Source: Methylocaldum szegediense (GTDB taxonomy: Bacteria; Pseudomonadota; Gammaproteobacteria; Methylococcales; Methylococcaceae). Taken from it: 64,000 nucleotides of DNA. The notes beneath the pieces were generated by a model. That model was not told the origin of the DNA, did no database searches, and worked only from the letters and a program-made list of their open reading frames with translations. The position numbers and the translations under genes are program-made. Shown here piece by piece: positions 63,406-64,000 of the stretch. Each line of letters opens with the position of its first letter. Position 1 is the first letter of the stretch. The stretch lies in NCBI RefSeq assembly GCF_949769195.1, contig NZ_OX458333.1:1426001-1490000 (forward strand), written 5' to 3'.

Positions 63406-64000
63406 TTAGAAACGGAACGAGACCATCACTGAAAAAAGATCCCAGTGCGGATCGCCGCCGCCTGTCAGCAATTCGGAATTGTCGTGCGGAGAAAGCCAGG
63501 CCGTGCCGTCGACGTTGTGATATTCCGCTGCAATCAGCCAGTTCGGCAGGAACTCCCAGCGGAGTCCCACGGCAAGATCGCGCGCGTAAAAGCGGTGACG
63601 TGCCTGACCGGTCTGCCTGGCCAAGGAACGTCCGCTACGGTCGTCGCGATCGGCATGAAAAACGTCGTAACGAAGCACGGCCGACCAATCCTCGCTCAAT
63701 CTGTACTCTCCTTGGACATAAAACCCCTCCGAAGTGCCTTCCATAGGCACGGGTAGGAAACCGCTACGCCGTTGGTGCACCCAGCCGTATTCAGCAGTCA
63801 GCGACCAGTCTTCTGCATTATATTGTAGAGAAAACAATGGATATAAAGCCTGGATTTTGCCAGACGGAACCGCACTCGACCTTGACCTGAAATCCCGGTC
63901 CAAGTCAACCACACTGAACATGGCACGCGCTCGGCCGCCCATCCATTCGTAAACCGCCCGTCCGAGAAACAACGGGCGCCCTGTCATTCTACCCGGCGCG
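63406..64000 (-). CDS. C-terminal part of an outer-membrane beta-barrel protein (partial)
   Basis: The frame is open to the window edge, so the N-terminus is missing. About 198 residues are visible, made of alternating aromatic/polar strands (IQALYPLFSLQYNAEDWSLTAEYGWVHQRR, FYVQGEYRLSEDWSAVLRYDVFH; cited in part) and ending VMVSFRF with the C-terminal Phe typical of barrel proteins recognised by the BAM machinery. Porin- or channel-like; substrate unknown. Its stop is 23 bases from the start of the GGDEF/EAL gene, suggesting a sensor or signalling pair. Confidence 0.8.
   Translation of the reverse strand, partial: APGRMTGRPLFLGRAVYEWMGGRARAMFSVVDLDRDFRSRSSAVPSGKIQALYPLFSLQYNAEDWSLTAEYGWVHQRRSGFLPVPMEGTSEGFYVQGEYRLSEDWSAVLRYDVFHADRDDRSGRSLARQTGQARHRFYARDLAVGLRWEFLPNWLIAAEYHNVDGTAWLSPHDNSELLTGGGDPHWDLFSVMVSFRF

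Overview
The window reads as chromosomal DNA of a free-living gammaproteobacterium of moderately high GC. This rests on an oligoribonuclease with E. coli residue numbering, PqiABC, a TagJ/TagF/Fha-type type VI secretion system (T6SS) and an HvfABC copper-peptide operon. The combination would fit a methanotroph-like Methylococcales genome, but no methane-oxidation gene is present, so that is inference only.

Layout. 1-4.5 kb: start of a probable M48 peptidase gene (minus), orn, an orphan receiver-HPt protein, a small zinc-ribbon membrane protein, and hvfABC (precursor plus DUF692 and DUF2063 partners of a thioamide/oxazolone copper-binding peptide). 4.9-6.1 kb: a PhoPQ-related (PqaA-like) exported hydrolase. 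6.2-12.6 kb: an accessory patch with a phage-type recombination gene pair (PGAEK-type protein plus Gp157), a complete IS21 element with target duplication, and an IS481 transposase. 12.6-16.7 kb: an RRM RNA-binding protein behind nested palindromes, then pqiABC on the minus strand.

16.8-48.7 kb: a complete T6SS. The minus strand carries, in transcription order, tagH, tssK, tssL(OmpA), tssM, tagF-pppA fusion; then tssA, tssB, tssC, hcp, tagJ, tssE, tssF, tssG, clpV; then a delivery and cargo segment with a truncated immunity-like paralogue, an aspzincin (M35-like) metallopeptidase whose stop overlaps the start of an exported partner protein (candidate effector/immunity pair), a TPR-methyltransferase, vgrG, a DUF6931-like gene and PAAR. 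Divergent on the plus strand are tssJ, an alpha/beta-hydrolase lipoprotein and a Sel1/coiled-coil/caspase-fold lipoprotein.

48.7-64 kb: a decayed istB relic, then a nine-gene cation/proton antiporter operon in the order of archaeal Mbh/Mrp modules (E, F, G, DUF4040, MbhE+MnhB fusion, C and three NuoLMN-like subunits); exbB-exbD-tonB behind a sigma-54-like promoter; a terminator-like hairpin and a small Cys-rich ORF; a small unknown gene; an orphan class I terpene synthase; and a GGDEF/EAL regulator just downstream of a truncated outer-membrane beta-barrel gene at the window edge.

No tRNA, rRNA, CRISPR array or replication origin was seen.
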